Below, in pieces: positions 25,118 to 35,891 of a stretch of DNA of 64,000 nucleotides. The number at the start of each line of letters is the position of its first letter. Within the stretch, counting starts at the first letter, position 1. Location: positions 1 to 64,000 of the forward strand of contig NZ_JALBYU010000004.1 of the NCBI RefSeq assembly GCF_029963765.1. The letters run 5' to 3'. The DNA is from Pseudomonas sp. UYIF39. Lineage in GTDB: Bacteria; Pseudomonadota; Gammaproteobacteria; Pseudomonadales; Pseudomonadaceae. Both the position numbers and the translations under genes were made by a program. Under the pieces are notes generated by a model. The model was not told where the DNA came from. It did no database searches and was given only the letters and a program-made list of their open reading frames with translations.

Positions 25118-27148
25118 TTAAGCCTGTTCCAACGAGGTTTCAACACGGGTGGCGGTGGCTGGAACTTTCCCGGCCGCTACCAGACGCTTGTGCTGCTCGG
25201 CTTCGATGCGCTCGATCACGTCGACCGGCACCATATAGCCCTGATCATCGCGGGCAGCGTGGATCACGAAGTAGCCCACGGTGCCAACCAGGCCAACGAT
25301 GGCCAACCACCAGATGTGCCAGATCATCGCGAAACCGAACACGGTCAACAGAGCACCCATGACCACACCGGTCGCGGTGTTGTTTGGCATGTGGATCGGT
25401 TCGTAACGGGCCGGAGCCTTGTACGCGGTACCGTTTTCCTTGGCCTCGGTGAACGGATCGATGGTGTCCGCTTTTGGCAGCACGGCAAAGTTGTAGAACG
25501 GTGGTGGCGACGAGGTCGACCATTCCAGCGTGTGGGCATTCCACGGGTCACCGTGATCGCAGATGTTTTCCGGCTTGTTGCGATCACGCACGCTGACGTA
25601 CAGCTGAATCAGCTGGCAGGCGATACCGACCGCGATCATCACCGCACCGAACATGGCGACGTACAGGTACGGCACCCACTCAGGATTGGTGGTGGCGTTC
25701 AGACGACGGGTCATGCCCATGAAGCCCAGTACATAGAGCGGCATGAACGCGACGAAGAAACCGGTGATCCAGAACCAGAACGCTGCCTTGCCCCAACCTT
25801 CGTGCAGCTTGAAGCCGAACGCTTTAGGGAAGTAGAAGCCGAAGCCTGCGATGTAGCCGAATACCGCGCCGCCGATGATCACGTTGTGGAAGTGAGCGAT
25901 CACGAACAGGCTGTTGTGCAGGACGAAGTCCGCACCCGGGATGGCCAGCAGTACGCCGGTCATGCCGCCGATGGCGAAGGTCACCATGAAGCCCAGGGTC
26001 CACAGAACCTGGCTGGTGAAACGCAGACGGCCCTGGTAGATGGTGAACAGCCAGTTGAACAGCTTCACCCCCGTCGGGATCGAAATCAGCATCGTCGCCA
26101 GACCGAAGAAGGCGTTGACGCTGGCACCCGAACCCATGGTGAAGAAGTGGTGCAGCCAGACCATGAAGCCCAGGATCGAGATCGCGCCCGATGCGTAGAC
26201 CATCGAGTGGTGGCCGAACAGACGCTTGCCGGTGAAGGTCGAGATGACTTCGGAGAAGATCCCGAACGCCGGCAGAATCAGGATGTAAACCTCGGGGTGA
26301 CCCCAGGCCCAGAACAGGTTGACGTACATCATCGGATTGCCACCAAGTTCATTGGTGAAAATGTGGAAATCCATGTAACGGTCAAGCGTCAGCAGTGCCA
26401 GGGTAGCGGTCAGGATCGGGAACGAGGCCACGATCAGGACGTTGGCCCAGGTGCAGGTCCAGGTGAAGATCGGCATGTCCATCATCTTCATGCCCGGGGT
26501 ACGCATTTTCAGCACGGTGGCCAGGAAGTTGACCCCCGTCAGCGTCGTACCCAACCCGGAAAGCTGTAGCGCCCAGATGTAGTAATCCATCCCCACGCCA
26601 GGGCTGTATTGCAGGCCCGACAGCGGCGGATAGGCAACCCAACCGGTCTTGGCGAATTCGCCAACACCCAGGGACAGGTTGATCAGCACCACGCCAGACA
26701 CCAGCAGCCAGAAGCTCAGGGAGTTCAGGAACGGGAAGGCAACGTCACGCGCGCCGATCTGCAGCGGCACTGCAAGGTTCATCAGGCCGGTGAAGAATGG
26801 CATCGCCATGAAGATGATCATGATCACACCGTGAGCGGTGAAGATCTGGTCATAGTGTTCAGGCGGCAGGTAGCCAGGCGAACCCTCGGTGGCCATGGCC
26901 AACTGGGTACGCATCATGATGGCGTCGGCAAAACCGCGCAGCAGCATGACCATGGCAACGACGATGTACATCACGCCGATTTTCTTGTGGTCGACCGAGG
27001 TCAGCCACTCGGACCACAGGTAGGTCCACTTTTTGAAATAGGTGATTGCAGCGAACAGCGCCAGACCACCGAGCGCGATCATGGCGATGGTTATCATCAC
27101 GATCGGTTCGTGGAACGGGACCGCTTCCCAACTTAATTTACCAAACAT
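25118..27148 (-). CDS. cyoB: cytochrome o ubiquinol oxidase subunit I
   Basis: Catalytic subunit: reduces O2 to water at the heme o3-CuB centre and pumps protons in the inner membrane. 676 residues with about fifteen spans. [10 protein letters not shown] carries a heme ligand, [12 protein letters not shown] the His-Tyr CuB motif, and [12 protein letters not shown] the later heme ligands. Length and motifs are normal. Second gene of cyoABCDE. Confidence 0.95.
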   Translation of the reverse strand: MFGKLSWEAVPFHEPIVMITIAMIALGGLALFAAITYFKKWTYLWSEWLTSVDHKKIGVMYIVVAMVMLLRGFADAIMMRTQLAMATEGSPGYLPPEHYDQIFTAHGVIMIIFMAMPFFTGLMNLAVPLQIGARDVAFPFLNSLSFWLLVSGVVLINLSLGVGEFAKTGWVAYPPLSGLQYSPGVGMDYYIWALQLSGLGTTLTGVNFLATVLKMRTPGMKMMDMPIFTWTCTWANVLIVASFPILTATLALLTLDRYMDFHIFTNELGGNPMMYVNLFWAWGHPEVYILILPAFGIFSEVISTFTGKRLFGHHSMVYASGAISILGFMVWLHHFFTMGSGASVNAFFGLATMLISIPTGVKLFNWLFTIYQGRLRFTSQVLWTLGFMVTFAIGGMTGVLLAIPGADFVLHNSLFVIAHFHNVIIGGAVFGYIAGFGFYFPKAFGFKLHEGWGKAAFWFWITGFFVAFMPLYVLGFMGMTRRLNATTNPEWVPYLYVAMFGAVMIAVGIACQLIQLYVSVRDRNKPENICDHGDPWNAHTLEWSTSSPPPFYNFAVLPKADTIDPFTEAKENGTAYKAPARYEPIHMPNNTATGVVMGALLTVFGFAMIWHIWWLAIVGLVGTVGYFVIHAARDDQGYMVPVDVIERIEAEQHKRLVAAGKVPATATRVETSLEQA

Positions 27149-27151
27149 CGT

Positions 27152-28096
27152 TTACTCCTCTGCCCCGGCAGCTGAATGCGAACTCATGTCCATCCCTTCC
27201 ATGGCGGCCATTTCGTGCTCTTTCTTCTCGTGGTGCATCGGCTTGCCCGGATTCATGCCTTCGTACTTGTCGACGATGATCTGGAACAGGTTCGGCGTGA
27301 CCGAGGAGTAGAGCTCGACTGGGTTGTTCTGGCTTGGCTTGGAAAGGGCTTCGTATTCAGCTTTTTCAAGCTGTTTAGGTGCCTTTTTGACTTCGCTGAC
27401 CCAGGCGTCGAAATCTTCCTGAGAGGTGGCGATAGCTTTGAATTTCATGCCGGTGAAACCAGCGCCGCTGTAGTTGGCGGAGATACCGTCCATTTCAGCG
27501 TTCTGGTTGGCGATCAGGTGCAGTTTGGTCTGCATGCCGGCCATCGCGTAGATCTGGCCGCCCAGGGCCGGGATGAAGAACGAGTTCATCACGGAGTCCG
27601 AAGTCACCTTGAAGTTGATCGGCGTGTGCGCCGGGAACACGATCTTGTTGACGGTGGCGATGCCTTGTTCCGGGTAGATGAACATCCACTTCCAGTCCAG
27701 GGCGACTACTTCAATGGTGATCGGCTTGACGTCGGATTCCAGCGGCTTGTAAGGATCCAGCGCGTGGGTCGACTTGTAGGTGACATAACCCAGGGCAATG
27801 ATGATCAGCACTGGAACAGCCCACACTGCGATTTCGATCTTGGTGGAGTGCGACCATTTCGGCGTGTAGACGGCGTCGGTGTTGGACGCGCGGTATTTCC
27901 AGGCGAACAGGAAGGTCATGACGATGACCGGAACCACGACCAACAGCATCAGCAGCGTTGCGGTGATGATCAGGTTTCGCTCGTCCAGGCCGACCTGGCC
28001 CTTGGGATCGAGCAAGGTCATGTTGCAGCCTGACAGCAACAACGTGCCGATCAGCGGCAATAAGCCTAGTAGTCTGGGGTACCTGTTTTTACTCAT
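27152..28096 (-). CDS. cyoA: cytochrome o ubiquinol oxidase subunit II
   Basis: Subunit II with two membrane spans and a cupredoxin-like periplasmic domain lacking a CuA site, as in quinol oxidases. 314 residues; lipobox LLLSGC puts the modified Cys at residue 24. The C-terminal tail ([16 protein letters not shown]) is Met/His-rich, common in Pseudomonas CyoA. Start ATG 28096 ([11 protein letters not shown]) is used; a longer frame to 28150 has no family match. First gene of the operon, after a long leader region. Confidence 0.92.
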   Translation of the reverse strand: MSKNRYPRLLGLLPLIGTLLLSGCNMTLLDPKGQVGLDERNLIITATLLMLLVVVPVIVMTFLFAWKYRASNTDAVYTPKWSHSTKIEIAVWAVPVLIIIALGYVTYKSTHALDPYKPLESDVKPITIEVVALDWKWMFIYPEQGIATVNKIVFPAHTPINFKVTSDSVMNSFFIPALGGQIYAMAGMQTKLHLIANQNAEMDGISANYSGAGFTGMKFKAIATSQEDFDAWVSEVKKAPKQLEKAEYEALSKPSQNNPVELYSSVTPNLFQIIVDKYEGMNPGKPMHHEKKEHEMAAMEGMDMSSHSAAGAEE

Positions 28097-28855
28097 CTCA
28101 CGACCTCTAAAGCAGCTTGCGCAATGCAGTTGGGTTTTGATCGCCAACACTTCACCCTGCCAAGGGTTGGCATTTTTCTTGGATTGAATAAGTGGCTGCC
28201 CGTCGCGCGTCAGACGCTATTCGACAAATCCTGGGCTAGCGTTGCGTTCTTATTCGAATTCGTGGTCAAAGGCCTTGTTACAGACCAATTCCATTTGGTG
28301 CGGATAGTTGGAAGGCACCGACACCTGGGAGTCGCATGAAGCCATTCGGCCTCTCGACGCCCTATTGCTGCTCATGCACCTGAGTCAGGGTGAGCAGTGC
28401 CGGGATTTCAGTGCGGGCGATTGTAGATATGTAACGTTTTATAAACCATGTCTCATCCCGAAATAATTTTTATCCATTCCAGCAACAATCATTAACGGTA
28501 TTTGCAAAAGTGCGCCATGGTATCGAAATTCATTCTCAACAAAAACACCAAAAATTGTAGGTCTACCTCAGGCAGTTCAGACAGTATCGAAGGCTCTGCG
28601 CCCTCCTTCGACCCTGCCAAAGCCCCCATGCGACAAGGGCTTCGGCAATTCGCCGGGGCCTGTTAAAACTGCCTGTTACGGTTTTTTTGGACTGAAGCTG
28701 CCAGGTGCTGAAAAAGACCAATTTTGTTGCGTGACACGGTACCAATTCGGCGCCTTGAAATGCCTTGCGACACTCCCGCTGTGACAACATGTCGCACACG
28801 TGCCACACCCATACTTGTCGCGCATCAAGGTCATTTTGCCTGTGCCCTGAAATGC
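28097..28855. other. gene-free region upstream of cyoA
   Basis: 760 bp with AT-rich stretches and no credible gene on either strand. GCCAAC...GTTGGC (28143-28171) is an inverted repeat followed by TTTTT on the plus strand. The cyo promoter should lie here, and in Pseudomonas cyo is controlled by oxygen (Anr) and Fur-type or redox signals, but I cannot point to a certain binding site. Confidence 0.5.
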
Positions 28856-28894
28856 AAAACGCCCCAGCCCCCTCAGCGAGGGCCGGGGCGTTTT
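28856..28894 (-). terminator. terminator of dsbB
   Basis: AAAACGCCCC pairs with GGGGCGTTTT around a GC-rich arm. On the minus strand it follows the dsbB stop by about 30 bp and has a T-run; it works in both directions. Confidence 0.75.
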
Positions 28895-28924
28895 TTTGTG
28901 TGGCAGCGATTGCGGCGGATGACT

Positions 28925-29434
28925 TCAGCGCAGGGCTTTGCGGTTACGCGAAATGAGCAGCGGCACCAGCACCACGACCAGCACAAAGGCTAGCAGCGCC
29001 CACTGTGCAAGCGACAGACCGAGGATCGGCGGGTACGGCGTGGAGCAGAAGCCGTCGACCTGGAAGCCCAGCGGGAAGATCTTCGCCAGTGGCAAACCGT
29101 CAACTATCGGTTGCAGTACATCGATGCCACAGCTGACCGCCGGATAGAACTGGGTAAAGACGTGATGCCCGGCCACCCCGACGCCTGCCAGGGCGCAGAT
29201 CACCACCAGTGTTTCAAATACTGTAATGCTGCGGCGGGTGCGCATGGCCGCGCCGATGAATGCGAAGAGCGCGATCAGCAGCAACGCATAACGTTGCAGG
29301 ATGCACAGCGGGCATGGCGCCTCACCCAGAACAATTTGCATGTACAGCGCGCCACCGATCAGCGCCAGGCAGATGACGCCCAGCAACACCAGATAGCGCC
29401 GTTCACGGCCCAACCGCATCGTTTCCTCGCTCAT
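28925..29434 (-). CDS. dsbB: disulfide bond formation protein B
   Basis: Re-oxidises periplasmic DsbA and passes electrons to quinones. 169 residues with four membrane spans. Cys41-Pro-Leu-Cys44 is the first active pair; the second is formed by Cys in AVSCGIDV and GFCSTP. ATG 29434 follows AAGGG; ATG 29419 is also possible. Stands alone between the cyo and binding-protein genes. Confidence 0.9.
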   Translation of the reverse strand: MSEETMRLGRERRYLVLLGVICLALIGGALYMQIVLGEAPCPLCILQRYALLLIALFAFIGAAMRTRRSITVFETLVVICALAGVGVAGHHVFTQFYPAVSCGIDVLQPIVDGLPLAKIFPLGFQVDGFCSTPYPPILGLSLAQWALLAFVLVVVLVPLLISRNRKALR

Positions 29435-29589
29435 TGCGTTTCCCTTCTAAATATCGATTGCCCAGAAGTCTACACGCTGGCCCTGACCTTTGAGAGTCCG
29501 GCGCGCACAGCGGGGTATCGGGGAATAGACGACGAGCCGGTTAAGAAGGGATTAACTTTGAAGCATTTTTCAAAAATCGGAACCGCGCA

Positions 29590-29611
29590 GGGGCTTTCAA
29601 AAGAAAGCCCC
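29590..29611. terminator. hairpin after the binding-protein gene
   Basis: GGGGCTTTC and GAAAGCCCC form a perfect 9-bp stem with an AAAA loop just past the stop of the minus-strand gene at 29625. There is no T-run, so termination is uncertain. Confidence 0.45.
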
Positions 29612-29624
29612 CGCAAGCGATTGA

Positions 29625-30401
29625 TCAGTCGCCGTAAATATCGGATTTGAAGTACTTCTCTGAAATCTTCTCGTATTCGCCGCTGGCGCGAATACCGTCG
29701 ATGGCCGTGTTCAGCTCGGAGACCAACTCGGTGTTGCCCTTGCGCACCGCAATCCCGGCGCCCTCTCCCACGTATTTCGGATCCTTGAGCTCCGGCCCGA
29801 CAAAGGCATAACCCTTGCCACGCGGCATCGTCAGGAAGTCATTCAGCGGGATGGTGTCGGCAAAAATGGCATCGAGGCGACCGGCAGCCAGATCCATGTA
29901 GATCTCTTCGTTGTTGCCGTAACGCTTGATGTTAATACCCTTCGGCTCGAAAACCTCGGTGGCGTAACGGTCAGTGGTGGTTGCGCGCTGCACTCCGACC
30001 GTCTTGCCCTTGAGGCTGGCGTACTGGTCATCCACGACTGCGCCGTCCTTCATCACCAGACGCGACGAGGTGAAGTAGTACTTGTGGGTGAAATCCACCG
30101 ACTTTTTACGGTCTTCGTTGATGGTCATGGACGACAGCGCCATGTCGATTTTCTTCACTTTAAGGGAAGGAATCAGACCGTCGAACTCACCTTCGACCCA
30201 AACGCACTTGACCTTCATCTGCGCGCACAGGGCATTGCCGATGTCGTAGTCGAACCCGACAATCTCACCTTTATCGGTTTTGGACGCGAACGGTGGATAA
30301 GCCGCTTCGATGCCGATGCGCAGGGTTTTATCGGCGGCGAACAGGCTGCTGCACGCCAACAGGCTCAGAGCCAGACCGGTGATGAGGGGGAATTTCTTCA
30401 T
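29625..30401 (-). CDS. basic amino acid ABC transporter substrate-binding protein
   Basis: 258 residues with a signal peptide ([19 protein letters not shown]...) and two lobes of the SBP type 3 family ([14 protein letters not shown], then [13 protein letters not shown]). Most similar by eye to lysine/arginine/ornithine-binding proteins such as ArgT/AotJ. No permease or ATPase gene is adjacent, so it probably joins a transporter encoded elsewhere. LLAC also resembles a weak lipobox, but the AxA-like cleavage site after SLFA fits soluble export. Confidence 0.78.
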   Translation of the reverse strand: MKKFPLITGLALSLLACSSLFAADKTLRIGIEAAYPPFASKTDKGEIVGFDYDIGNALCAQMKVKCVWVEGEFDGLIPSLKVKKIDMALSSMTINEDRKKSVDFTHKYYFTSSRLVMKDGAVVDDQYASLKGKTVGVQRATTTDRYATEVFEPKGINIKRYGNNEEIYMDLAAGRLDAIFADTIPLNDFLTMPRGKGYAFVGPELKDPKYVGEGAGIAVRKGNTELVSELNTAIDGIRASGEYEKISEKYFKSDIYGD

Positions 30402-30580
30402 GTTCGTTCTCTCGCGGGTTGTTGTTGGTTTGGCAAGACAGAAGAAAGAGCAAAAACGGGGAAGCGCTTTTTTGTACTTATAATTCCATACTGGACTTTT
30501 ATGTATTGATCGTCAATCAGGGCGCCTGCTGTTCTGGCAGCCGATGGTCGGGAGGGGAATTCAGGGAAATTGATCGCAGA

Positions 30581-31033
30581 CTACTGCTTCCAGCGATCCG
30601 CCGCCGCATGATCGCTGTCACGCCCTTCAACCCAACGCGCCCCATCACGGGTGTTTTCTTTCTTCCAGAACGGTGCGCGGGTTTTCAGGTAGTCCATGAC
30701 AAAGGCGCAGGCATCGAACGCGGCCTGTCGGTGGGCGCTGGCGGCGCCGACGAAGACGATCGGCTCCCCCGGTTCCAGAGCGCCGATGCGATGCAGCACT
30801 TCAAGCTTGAGCAGTGGCCAGCGCTGCTCGGCCTCTGTGGCGATCTTGGCGAGGGCTTTTTCGGTCATGCCCGGGTAGTGCTCAAGGAACATCCCGGCGA
30901 CGTCGAGTCCGTCATTGAAGTCGCGAACATAACCGACAAAACTCACCACCGCACCGACGCCCACATTGGCGGCGTGCATGGCATTGACTTCAGCCCCCGG
31001 ATCGAACGCCGTGGATTGCACGCGAATCGCCAT
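30581..31033 (-). CDS. moaE: molybdopterin synthase catalytic subunit
   Basis: Adds the dithiolene sulfurs to precursor Z with MoaD as donor. 150 residues; VSFVGYVRDFN near residue 30 and APFWKKE near the end carry the basic active-site residues. Third gene of moaCDE, three bases after moaD. Supplies cofactor to molybdoenzymes such as FdsA. Confidence 0.92.
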   Translation of the reverse strand: MAIRVQSTAFDPGAEVNAMHAANVGVGAVVSFVGYVRDFNDGLDVAGMFLEHYPGMTEKALAKIATEAEQRWPLLKLEVLHRIGALEPGEPIVFVGAASAHRQAAFDACAFVMDYLKTRAPFWKKENTRDGARWVEGRDSDHAAADRWKQ

Positions 31034-31036
31034 GGC

Positions 31037-31279
31037 TCAGCCTCCGGTCACGGTCGGAAAAAAGGCCACTTCATCGCCATCGCTCACCGGTTCATCGAGC
31101 TGACACAGGTCTTCGTTGCGGGCGCACATCAAGTTTTGCTCGCTCAACACTTCGGCACCGTCACGCTGGGCCAGCAGCGCACGCACATCGTCAACGGTGG
31201 CGAAGTTGCCTTCGACCTTCACCGAGTCCACACCGAGCGCCTCACGGTAACGGGCAAAAAACCTCACGGTGACGTTCAT
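31037..31279 (-). CDS. moaD: molybdopterin synthase sulfur carrier
   Basis: 80 residues of ubiquitin fold ending TVTGG; the terminal Gly-Gly is the thiocarboxylate site. [15 protein letters not shown] is the N-terminal strand. Start overlaps the moaC stop by four bases (ATGA), suggesting coupled translation. Confidence 0.92.
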   Translation of the reverse strand: MNVTVRFFARYREALGVDSVKVEGNFATVDDVRALLAQRDGAEVLSEQNLMCARNEDLCQLDEPVSDGDEVAFFPTVTGG

Positions 31280-31749
31280 GGCTGATCCGCCTGGAAATGG
31301 CCGCTCTTGCCGCCGAGCTTCTCCAGCAGGCGCACGCTTTCAATTGTCATGCCGCGATCCACTGCTTTGCACATGTCGTAGATAGTCAGCGCCGCGACGC
31401 TGGCGGCGGTCAGGGCTTCCATCTCCACGCCGGTTTGTCCGGACAACTTGCAGCGCGCCACGATGCGCACGGTGTCGTCGCCTTCGGCATTGAGTTCGAC
31501 CTTGACGCCGGTAAGCAGCAGCGGATGGCACAGAGGGATCAGATCGCTGGTTTTCTTCGCGGCCTGAATGCCGGCGATACGCGCCACGGCGAACACATCA
31601 CCCTTGGGGTGACCGCCGCTGACGATCATCTGCAGGGTTTCGGGCAGCATGCGCACGAGGGCTTGGGCCGTTGCTTCACGGAACGTCACGGCTTTTTCAG
31701 TGACGTCGACCATATTGGCGCGACCTTGGGAATCGAGATGAGTCAGCAC
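31276..31749 (-). CDS. moaC: cyclic pyranopterin monophosphate synthase
   Basis: Second step of molybdopterin synthesis after MoaA. 157 residues with [44 protein letters not shown] and KSGH motifs intact. First gene of moaCDE; moaA and moaB are not nearby. Confidence 0.93.
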   Translation of the reverse strand: MLTHLDSQGRANMVDVTEKAVTFREATAQALVRMLPETLQMIVSGGHPKGDVFAVARIAGIQAAKKTSDLIPLCHPLLLTGVKVELNAEGDDTVRIVARCKLSGQTGVEMEALTAASVAALTIYDMCKAVDRGMTIESVRLLEKLGGKSGHFQADQP

Positions 31750-31830
31750 AGGGATACTCCTGATCAGGAGCCCCGATTGTAAACCTGTGGGTCAAAATTC
31801 CGCACGCACGATTACAAAATCACCTTGAAT

Positions 31831-31922
31831 CCTGTGGGAGCGTGGCTTGCCCGCGATGCAGGCGCCGCGGTTAAACAGGTACACCGCGGTGATGCAATCG
31901 CGGGCAAGCCACGTTCCCACAA
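31831..31922. repeat. inverted REP pair, variant core
   Basis: TGTGGGAGCGTGGCTTGCCC at one end and its near reverse complement (24 of 25 positions) at the other flank about 38 bp. The core differs from the GAGCAAGCTC type. Confidence 0.65.
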
Positions 31923-31942
31923 GTGTTTTGTGTCGGGCATAA

Positions 31943-31974
31943 AAAACCGGGCGACCCGAAGGCCGCCCGGTTTT
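31943..31974 (-). terminator. terminator of the phoH-like gene
   Basis: AAAACCGGGCG pairs with CGCCCGGTTTT just beyond the stop at 31984. T-runs on both strands make it bidirectional. Confidence 0.75.
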
Positions 31975-31983
31975 GGTGAGGGA

Positions 31984-33378
31984 TTACAAATGAGATTCGG
32001 CGTATTCGGCCAGAATCGAACGAGGCACCCCTTGCAGGGTGATGTGCACACCGTTGGGGAAATCCTTGAAGCGTTCAGTCAGGTACGTCAGCCCGGAACT
32101 GGTCGCGGACAGGTAAGGGGTGTCGATCTGTGCCAGGTTGCCCAGGCACACCACTTTGGAACCGGCGCCGGCACGGGTGATGATGGTTTTCATCTGGTGC
32201 GGCGTGAGGTTCTGGCACTCATCGATCAGGATCAGACTCTGCTGGAAGCTGCGGCCTCGAATGTAGTTGAGGGATTTGAACTGCAACGGCACTTTGCTGA
32301 GGATGTAATCGACACTGCCATGGGTGTTTTCGTCATCCATGTGCAAGGCTTCGAGGTTGTCGGTGATGGCGCCCAGCCAAGGCTCCATTTTTTCCGCTTC
32401 GGTGCCGGGCAGGAAACCGATCTCCTGGTCCAGGCCCTGCACGCTACGGGTCGCGATGATCCGGCGATAGCGTTTGCTGACCATGGTCTGCTCGATCGCT
32501 GCCGCCAGTGCGAGGATGGTTTTACCGGAACCCGCTGCCCCGGTCAGGTTGACCAGGTGGATATCCGGGTCGAGCAAGGCGTACAGCGCCAGGCTTTGAT
32601 AGATGTCACGCGGTTTCAGGCCCCAGGCTTCCTGGTGCAACAGGGGTTCCTGATGCAGGTCGAGAATCAGCAGCTTGTCTTCATCGATCTCCTTGATCCA
32701 GCCGACAAAGCCCTGTTCATCAATAATGAACTCGTTGACGTGCACCGCCGGCAGGTTGTCGATCAACTGCACTTGGTGCCAGGTGCGACCATGATCCTGA
32801 CGGGTGTCGACATTCCTCACACGGTCCCAGAAGGAGCCGGTCATGTTGTGATAACCGTTGGGCAGCAGCGACACGTCGTCAACCAGTTGGTCGGTGCTGT
32901 AGTCCTCGGCCGCAATCCCGCAAGCCCGGGCCTTGAGGCGCATGTTGATGTCTTTGGTGACCAGCACCACGGGCAGTTTTGGTTCGCGCGCGTGCAGGTC
33001 GATCAACTGGTTGATGATGATGTTGTCGTTCAGGTGCTCGGGCAGAATGATGTTCGGTTCGGCACGTTTGCTCATCAAAATTGACAGCAAACCCTTGGGC
33101 CCACTCTTGCCGCGCTGGATCGGCACACCGAGTTCGACATCTTCGGGGCTGGCATCGCCCAAGGTCTTGTCGATCAGGCGAATCGCCTGACGGCATTCCG
33201 CAGCCACGCTGTGATGCCCGCTCTTGAGCTTGTCGAGCTCCTCAAGCACGGTCATCGGGATGGCGACGTGGTGTTCTTCGAAGTTAAGCAGGGCGTTTGG
33301 ATCGTGAATCAATACGTTGGTATCGAGTACATAAAGGATTGGCTGGTTGGAGGAAGAACTACGTCCGTGATCATCCAT
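31984..33378 (-). CDS. PIN domain-PhoH ATPase fusion
   Basis: 464 residues. N-terminal PIN nuclease-like domain (YVLDTNVLIHDPNAL, VTKDINMRLKA) and C-terminal PhoH ATPase with Walker A (GAAGSGKT) and Walker B (LILIDECQN). Known: PIN-PhoH (PhoH2-type) proteins act as ATP-dependent RNA helicase-nucleases in some bacteria. The acidic residues expected in the PIN domain (LDTN, EELD) are present, so it is probably active. Stands alone; terminator follows. Confidence 0.82.
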   Translation of the reverse strand: MDDHGRSSSSNQPILYVLDTNVLIHDPNALLNFEEHHVAIPMTVLEELDKLKSGHHSVAAECRQAIRLIDKTLGDASPEDVELGVPIQRGKSGPKGLLSILMSKRAEPNIILPEHLNDNIIINQLIDLHAREPKLPVVLVTKDINMRLKARACGIAAEDYSTDQLVDDVSLLPNGYHNMTGSFWDRVRNVDTRQDHGRTWHQVQLIDNLPAVHVNEFIIDEQGFVGWIKEIDEDKLLILDLHQEPLLHQEAWGLKPRDIYQSLALYALLDPDIHLVNLTGAAGSGKTILALAAAIEQTMVSKRYRRIIATRSVQGLDQEIGFLPGTEAEKMEPWLGAITDNLEALHMDDENTHGSVDYILSKVPLQFKSLNYIRGRSFQQSLILIDECQNLTPHQMKTIITRAGAGSKVVCLGNLAQIDTPYLSATSSGLTYLTERFKDFPNGVHITLQGVPRSILAEYAESHL

Positions 33379-33715
33379 ACTCGGTCACCTTTGTGGGAGC
33401 CAGTCGACGCAATACCGTGACAGTGCTGCGCCTCGAAGTGGCCACCGAATTCACCTGTTGGGACTCAAGTGAACTGCATCCATAGCTGGGTCTTGGAAGA
33501 CGCCACCTGTGTTGCAGGTTTCGGCGGTCTGTCTTCGTAATACTCCAAAACCTGTGACAGAAAAAAGTACTTTGACGTTTTTTTGAAGTTTATTTTTCAG
33601 AGTGACCAATAGCACTTGGCGGATTGCCATCACCCCGTTAAAGTCGGAAGTCCGCCTGCACCGAATTCTCGCCAAAAATCGCCCACCGCCCAATGTTTAC
33701 GGCCTTTCGCCGTTT
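33379..33715. other. gene-free region between phoH-like and deacetylase genes
   Basis: AT-rich, with a poly-T tract near 33580 and several short inverted repeats. Promoter of the phoH-like gene is expected at the left; no convincing boxes or small genes are seen. Confidence 0.45.
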
Positions 33716-34840
33716 TCAGCGAAACGCGTCCTGACAGTCTTCCCAGCCGATTCCGCTTTGCGCCGTTTGCGTGATGAGCCAGGGCATCGCCGTTTTCAGC
33801 GCATCCTGCTTCACGTTGAAATTGATCACCCCGTGGCGCCACAACAACATCAGGCTCAACACCCGTTGCGCGCTCTGATTGGCTTTTAGTTTGCCGGCCC
33901 CGTCCTGAGCATCGATATCCCACAGCGCCACCTGCAAGCCCTGGGAATTGAAGAAGCCTTCGGCGTCAGAACGACGCTGACCATCGGGCGGCCGAAACAA
34001 CGGCACGTAGTTCTCAGGCAGTTTGCTTTTGACCAGTTCGGCGCTGCGTCGCACCGAATCCTGCCAGTCCTGCCAGTGGCTGTGGGAGCGAAATTCCCAG
34101 CCTTGCACGCCAATGCATTGCTTCGAGTACGTCGCTTGCAGGCTAGCTACCGAGCGATCGGCCAGTCGGGACTGGATGTCCTTGCCGAGGACGAAGAATG
34201 TGCCGCTCATGTTCGACTTGCGCAGGTATTCCGTGGCCCAGGCGGTGTTATCCGGCGCGGTATTGGCGGCACTGTCGAACGTCAGCAAAAACAGCCGGTC
34301 ATGCATCTGATCGCCGTTGCGCTCATAGTCGCCAAAACGATCGACTTCACTGCTGGTTTGCGGAAACAGCGCTGCCTTGCGCAATTGCTCGTCCAGGTAC
34401 TGGGCATGGAAAAGCCGGCTCGGCTCGGCCCACTTTATGTAGTAGCTCTCATCGCTGACCTGAAACTTGGCGGCTTGCTGGCGCAGGGTGTCCATGTCCT
34501 CGACCAGGAAACAGAAGGAGGCATCCTGATCGCAGCTCTGCTGGGCGTAGTTGTAGTTGGTCAGCAGCCGCTGCCACAGGCGCTGGCGCAGGTTGTTGAT
34601 TGATTCCAGATTGACCGTGCGCAACCCCAGGCGCTGGGCCAGGCTCACTTCGTCCAGGGATTCGCTGGCCAACAGGACGCGAGAAAACATGAGGATCTCG
34701 GCCCGTGACGCCACATCAAACAGGGTCGGGCTGTTGAGCTGTTCAGGCCAGGTGCTGCGATCAAGCGTCGCCACATCGCCCGCCGCCGCCATGGCACCAA
34801 AGCTCAACAGCCAGGCCGAGAATAGAAAAACGATACGCAA
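33716..34840 (-). CDS. polysaccharide deacetylase-like exported protein
   Basis: About 374 residues. TTG 34840 is taken as start because GGAG lies eight bases before it and the product then begins LRIVFLFSAWLLSFGAMAAA, a good signal peptide; ATG 34873 would add eleven poor residues. The C-terminal part shows NodB-like elements (LLTFDS, GTFFVLG, SHSHW, LFRPPDG). The usual metal Asp-Asp is not clear (TFDSAANT), so catalysis is doubtful. Probably periplasmic. Substrate unknown. Confidence 0.6.
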   Translation of the reverse strand: MRIVFLFSAWLLSFGAMAAAGDVATLDRSTWPEQLNSPTLFDVASRAEILMFSRVLLASESLDEVSLAQRLGLRTVNLESINNLRQRLWQRLLTNYNYAQQSCDQDASFCFLVEDMDTLRQQAAKFQVSDESYYIKWAEPSRLFHAQYLDEQLRKAALFPQTSSEVDRFGDYERNGDQMHDRLFLLTFDSAANTAPDNTAWATEYLRKSNMSGTFFVLGKDIQSRLADRSVASLQATYSKQCIGVQGWEFRSHSHWQDWQDSVRRSAELVKSKLPENYVPLFRPPDGQRRSDAEGFFNSQGLQVALWDIDAQDGAGKLKANQSAQRVLSLMLLWRHGVINFNVKQDALKTAMPWLITQTAQSGIGWEDCQDAFR

Positions 34841-34885
34841 TGGGATGTCTCCATAACAAAACCCGCGCGGCACTATATCGCGGGA

Positions 34886-34978
34886 AGATCAAAAGATCGC
34901 AGCCTCGCTTCGCTCGACAGCTCCTACAGATGTACGCGCACCGTAGGAGCTGTCGAGCGAAGCGAGGCTGCGATCTTG
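34886..34978. repeat. inverted REP pair, GTAGGAGCTG type, 35-bp perfect arms
   Basis: Positions 34893-34927 and 34943-34977 are perfect reverse complements over 35 bases (core GTAGGAGCTGTCGAGCGAAG). A single copy of this family is at 1148. Placed between divergently transcribed genes. Confidence 0.8.
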
Positions 34979-35072
34979 TTCCATGAGGCCGCCGATCACC
35001 TATGACACCCATAGCTGGAGTCAACCAGAACAACCCCCTAGAATTGCCCCCACGATTAAAGGAGACGACTTC

Positions 35073-35852
35073 ATGCTGATGGTGATTTCCCCCGCCAAGA
35101 CCCTCGATTACGAAACACCGCCGGCGACCCAGCGCTTCACCCAGCCACAATACCTCGACCATTCCCAGGAGCTGATCCTGCAATTGCGCGAGCTGGCCCC
35201 TGCGCAGATTAGCGAGTTGATGCACGTCTCCGACAAGATCGGCGGGCTCAACGCCGCGCGTTTCGGCAGTTGGACGCCCGCGTTCACTCCAGAAAACGCC
35301 AAGCAGGCACTGCTGGCCTTCAAGGGCGACGTCTACACCGGGTTGAATGCTCAAACTTTCAGCGAGGCCGATTTCGATTACGCCCAGCAGCACTTGCGCA
35401 TGTTGTCCGGCCTGTACGGCCTGCTGCGCCCACTGGACCTGATGCAGCCGTATCGACTGGAGATGTGCACCAAACTGGCGAATGCCCGTGGCAAGGACTT
35501 GTATGCCTTCTGGGGCACACGGATCAGCGAATGGTTGAACGAAGCCCTGGCCGATCAAGGCGATGACGTGCTGCTGAACCTGGCTTCCAACGAGTACTTC
35601 TCGGCGGTCAAACGCAACGCCCTGAACGCGCGCATCATCAATACCGAATTCAAGGACCTGAAGAACGGCCAGTACAAGATCATCAGCTTCTACGCGAAAA
35701 AGGCCCGCGGCATGATGAGTCGCTTCGTCATTGAAGAGCGCATCAACGACCCGCAAGCCCTCAAGCAGTTCGACGTACAAGGTTATCGCTACAGCGCCGA
35801 ACAGTCTAAACCAGACAATCTAGTGTTCCTGCGCGATCACGCACCCGAGTAA
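35073..35852 (+). CDS. yaaA: peroxide stress protein YaaA
   Basis: 259 residues beginning [14 protein letters not shown] with GGAGA before ATG 35073. Later motifs [17 protein letters not shown] and NLASNEYF are typical. Known: E. coli YaaA lowers intracellular iron damage during peroxide stress and belongs to a DNA-binding fold (DUF328). A longer frame upstream lacks family residues. Stands alone; a perfect hairpin follows. Confidence 0.88.
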   Translation: MLMVISPAKTLDYETPPATQRFTQPQYLDHSQELILQLRELAPAQISELMHVSDKIGGLNAARFGSWTPAFTPENAKQALLAFKGDVYTGLNAQTFSEADFDYAQQHLRMLSGLYGLLRPLDLMQPYRLEMCTKLANARGKDLYAFWGTRISEWLNEALADQGDDVLLNLASNEYFSAVKRNALNARIINTEFKDLKNGQYKIISFYAKKARGMMSRFVIEERINDPQALKQFDVQGYRYSAEQSKPDNLVFLRDHAPE

Positions 35853-35862
35853 ACACTTGCTT

Positions 35863-35891
35863 GGCGCACGCCTCATTAAGGGGCGTGCGCC
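35863..35891 (+). terminator. hairpin after yaaA
   Basis: GGCGCACGCC and GGCGTGCGCC form a perfect 10-bp stem with a nine-base loop. There is no T-run, so it may be rho-dependent or just structural. Confidence 0.5.
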
